DNA from: Vibrio fortis
GTDB taxonomy: Bacteria > Pseudomonadota > Gammaproteobacteria > Enterobacterales > Vibrionaceae
Direction: 5' to 3'
Length of the DNA stretch: 64,000 bases
Assembly: GCF_024347475.1 (NCBI RefSeq)
Contig: NZ_AP025487.1
Coordinates: forward strand, 1,116,001 to 1,180,000
The translations under genes and the position numbers were made by a program. Shown piece by piece: positions 62,466-64,000 of this stretch (position 1 is the stretch's first letter; the number at the start of each line of letters is the position of its first letter). The notes under the pieces were generated by a model that made no database searches, had not been told where the DNA came from, and saw nothing but the letters and a program-made list of their open reading frames with translations.

Positions 62466-63248
62466 ATGTTCAGTAACAAAAAGCGTGTCATTATGCTTTC
62501 GTTACTGGCAAGTGCAGCGAGCACCGCGCTCGCTGCACCAGCTCCAGTATCCGATCTTAATAGCACCGTAACCAATTCAACTTCCTCTTCTACTCGAGCG
62601 GCTTCAAACGAATCCGATATCGAGCGTCTAGAGCGCTTGCTACAAAACCGCAATCGCGTTCAACTTCAAATGCAGCAACAAATGGATGACATGGCTCTTG
62701 AAATCAGTGAGCTACGTGGCCAACTTGAGCGCAACAGCTACGACATGAAACAGATGTTAGAGCGTCAGCGCGAGTTGTTTATTGAGCTTGATAAAGTACG
62801 AAGTGAAGTGAAAACATCAGGGTCTGCTGCCGCTGCAGTTCCAGCAGCCGAAGCGAAGGGCGCTGAAGGTACTTTCAGTACTGATGTTGATGAGCAAACT
62901 GCTTATCAGAACGCTGTGGATATGATCCTAAAACAGCGAGACTACACGGGTGCAATCTCTGCATTCCAGAAGTTTCAAACAGACTTCCCAGATTCTACGT
63001 TCACACCTAATTCACACTATTGGTTAGGTCAGCTCTATTTTGCTAAGAAGCAAGATAAAGAGGCAGTGAAGAGTTTCGCAGCTGTTGTGTCTTACAAAGA
63101 CTCAAACAAGCGCGCTGATGCGTTAGTGAAGCTTGGTGATATTGCTGCACGTAATAACAACTCTGCGCAAGCGAAAAAGTACTACGAACAAGTGGTTGCC
63201 GAATACCCGAACAGTGCATCGGCAAAAGTAGCCAAGACTCATTTATAG
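62466..63248 (+). CDS. cpoB: cell division coordinator CpoB (YbgF)
   Basis: Periplasmic TolA-associated protein of 260 residues that links PBP1B activity with Tol. Signal peptide (MLSLLASAASTALAAP), coiled-coil trimerisation part (about residues 55-110), an Ala-rich linker, and three C-terminal TPR repeats (about 140-260). The ATG at 62466 has GAGGA nine bases upstream. Last gene of the tol-pal cluster. Confidence 0.94.
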   Translation: MFSNKKRVIMLSLLASAASTALAAPAPVSDLNSTVTNSTSSSTRAASNESDIERLERLLQNRNRVQLQMQQQMDDMALEISELRGQLERNSYDMKQMLERQRELFIELDKVRSEVKTSGSAAAAVPAAEAKGAEGTFSTDVDEQTAYQNAVDMILKQRDYTGAISAFQKFQTDFPDSTFTPNSHYWLGQLYFAKKQDKEAVKSFAAVVSYKDSNKRADALVKLGDIAARNNNSAQAKKYYEQVVAEYPNSASAKVAKTHL

Positions 63249-63261
63249 TTCTTTAGTAAAA

Positions 63262-63285
63262 GAGGCGCATCAGCGCCTTTTTTTA
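63262..63285 (+). terminator. terminator of tol-pal cluster
   Basis: AGGCGC/GCGCCT around ATCA, followed by seven T. Confidence 0.88.
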
Positions 63286-63365
63286 TGTCCAATCCTTTTT
63301 GATCCCAATCGTTGTACTGTGTAGAATGCTCTAATTCTCGGAAGAAGTTGCGTAGAGCAAGAGCA

Positions 63366-64000
63366 ATGAGCCATATATTAGATAAAATCGACACTGTTTA
63401 CCCATTCCCACCGAAGCCAGTTCCATTGAACGATGCTCAAAAGCAGGCTCACATAGCGAACATCAAAAAGCTATTAAAAGAAAAAGATGCTGTTTTGATC
63501 GCTCACTATTACACGGACCCTGAAATCCAAGCTCTTGCAGAAGAGACGGGTGGTTTCGTAGGTGATTCGCTAGAGATGGCTAAGTTTGGTAACCGTCACC
63601 CAGCGAGCACACTGATCATCGGTGGTGTTCGATTCATGGGTGAATCTGCGAAAATTCTGACACCTGAAAAGCGCATCTTAATGCCGACATTAGAGGCAGA
63701 GTGTTCACTGGATCTAGGTTGTCCGGCCGATAAATTCACAGAGTTCTGTGATGCACACCCAGACCATACTGTTGTTGTTTATGCCAACACATCTGCGGCA
63801 GTAAAAGCACGCGCCGATTGGGTTGTAACATCGAGTATTGCACTTGAGATTGTTGAAAGCCTAGATGCTGAAGGCAAGCCGATCATCTGGGGTCCAGACC
63901 GTCACTTAGGCTCATACATTGCTAACCAAACTGGTGCAGACATGCTTCTGTGGCAAGGTGAGTGTATCGTACACGATGAGTTCTCTGCTGACGCCTTGAG
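63366..64000 (+). CDS. nadA: quinolinate synthase NadA (5' part, cut by window end)
   Basis: Iron-sulfur enzyme that condenses iminoaspartate with DHAP to quinolinate, in NAD synthesis. The first 211 residues are present; the frame stays open to the window end. The conserved features are [20 protein letters not shown] near the N-terminus, a cysteine in [14 protein letters not shown], and [11 protein letters not shown]. In E. coli nadA also follows cpoB, with tRNA genes between; no tRNA is present here. Not overlapping any other gene. Confidence 0.95.
   Translation, partial: MSHILDKIDTVYPFPPKPVPLNDAQKQAHIANIKKLLKEKDAVLIAHYYTDPEIQALAEETGGFVGDSLEMAKFGNRHPASTLIIGGVRFMGESAKILTPEKRILMPTLEAECSLDLGCPADKFTEFCDAHPDHTVVVYANTSAAVKARADWVVTSSIALEIVESLDAEGKPIIWGPDRHLGSYIANQTGADMLLWQGECIVHDEFSADAL

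Noticed and set aside
63249-63365. tRNA genes between cpoB and nadA, as E. coli has.
   Set aside because: The 117-base gap holds only a terminator and no cloverleaf sequence.

Overview
This window looks like a chromosomal segment of a gammaproteobacterium of the family Vibrionaceae, most likely a Vibrio and most likely its large chromosome. The evidence is the gene content and order: monomeric NADP isocitrate dehydrogenase, Aat/Bpt/ClpS/ClpA, MukBEF, glgCA, a TfoY-type regulator behind a class I cyclic-di-GMP riboswitch very close to what I remember of the V. cholerae 'Vc2' element, RuvCAB next to cydABX-ybgE and tol-pal, and an OmpT-like porin beside dinG. The gene set is mostly housekeeping. 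I see no rRNA, tRNA, CRISPR array, insertion sequence, integrase or prophage gene.

Layout. 0.1-5.2 kb: dinG, an OmpT-like porin, a DUF2057 protein and rluE. 5.5-13.7 kb: icd, cspD, clpS-clpA, then infA, bpt and aat on the other strand, so most of the N-degron pathway sits together. 13.9-18.6 kb: aroA, a YciN-like protein and topA. 19.1-23.9 kb: glgC-glgA (glycogen synthesis), an alpha/beta hydrolase, a DUF2007/zinc-ribbon protein and a VTT-domain membrane protein. 24.1-28.0 kb: tfoY with its riboswitch, purR, torD and torR. 28.1-36.5 kb: elyC, then cmoM and the mukF-mukE-mukB condensin operon.

36.8-41.0 kb: one 1407-residue protein that fuses a GltD-like NAD(P)H/FAD module to a molybdopterin formate dehydrogenase. 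41.2-44.4 kb: a three-gene operon (retropepsin-like lipoprotein, inactive transglutaminase with seven membrane helices, RimK-like ATP-grasp ligase) whose biochemical function is, as far as I know, unsettled; this is the best candidate for an under-described system. 44.4-47.6 kb: a highly structured intergenic element, cmoB, a palindromic intergenic repeat, cmoA and a DUF72 protein. 47.9-53.8 kb: aspS, then ruvC separated from ruvA-ruvB by a membrane-embedded chemoreceptor gene with its own terminator. 54.4-57.6 kb: cydA-cydB-cydX-ybgE (cytochrome bd) with a perfect FNR-type box upstream. 57.8-63.2 kb: ybgC-tolQ-tolR-tolA-tolB-pal-cpoB (cell envelope). 63.4 kb to the end: the 5' part of nadA, cut by the window edge.

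Functional themes: protein quality control by the N-degron pathway (aat, bpt, clpS, clpA), wobble-uridine modification of tRNA (cmoA, cmoB, cmoM), chromosome structure and repair (topA, mukFEB, ruvCAB, dinG), anaerobic and microaerobic respiration (torR/torD, cyd, formate dehydrogenase fusion) and envelope integrity (tol-pal, elyC, porin). All family assignments come from reading the translated sequences and recalling family motifs; no database search was run.
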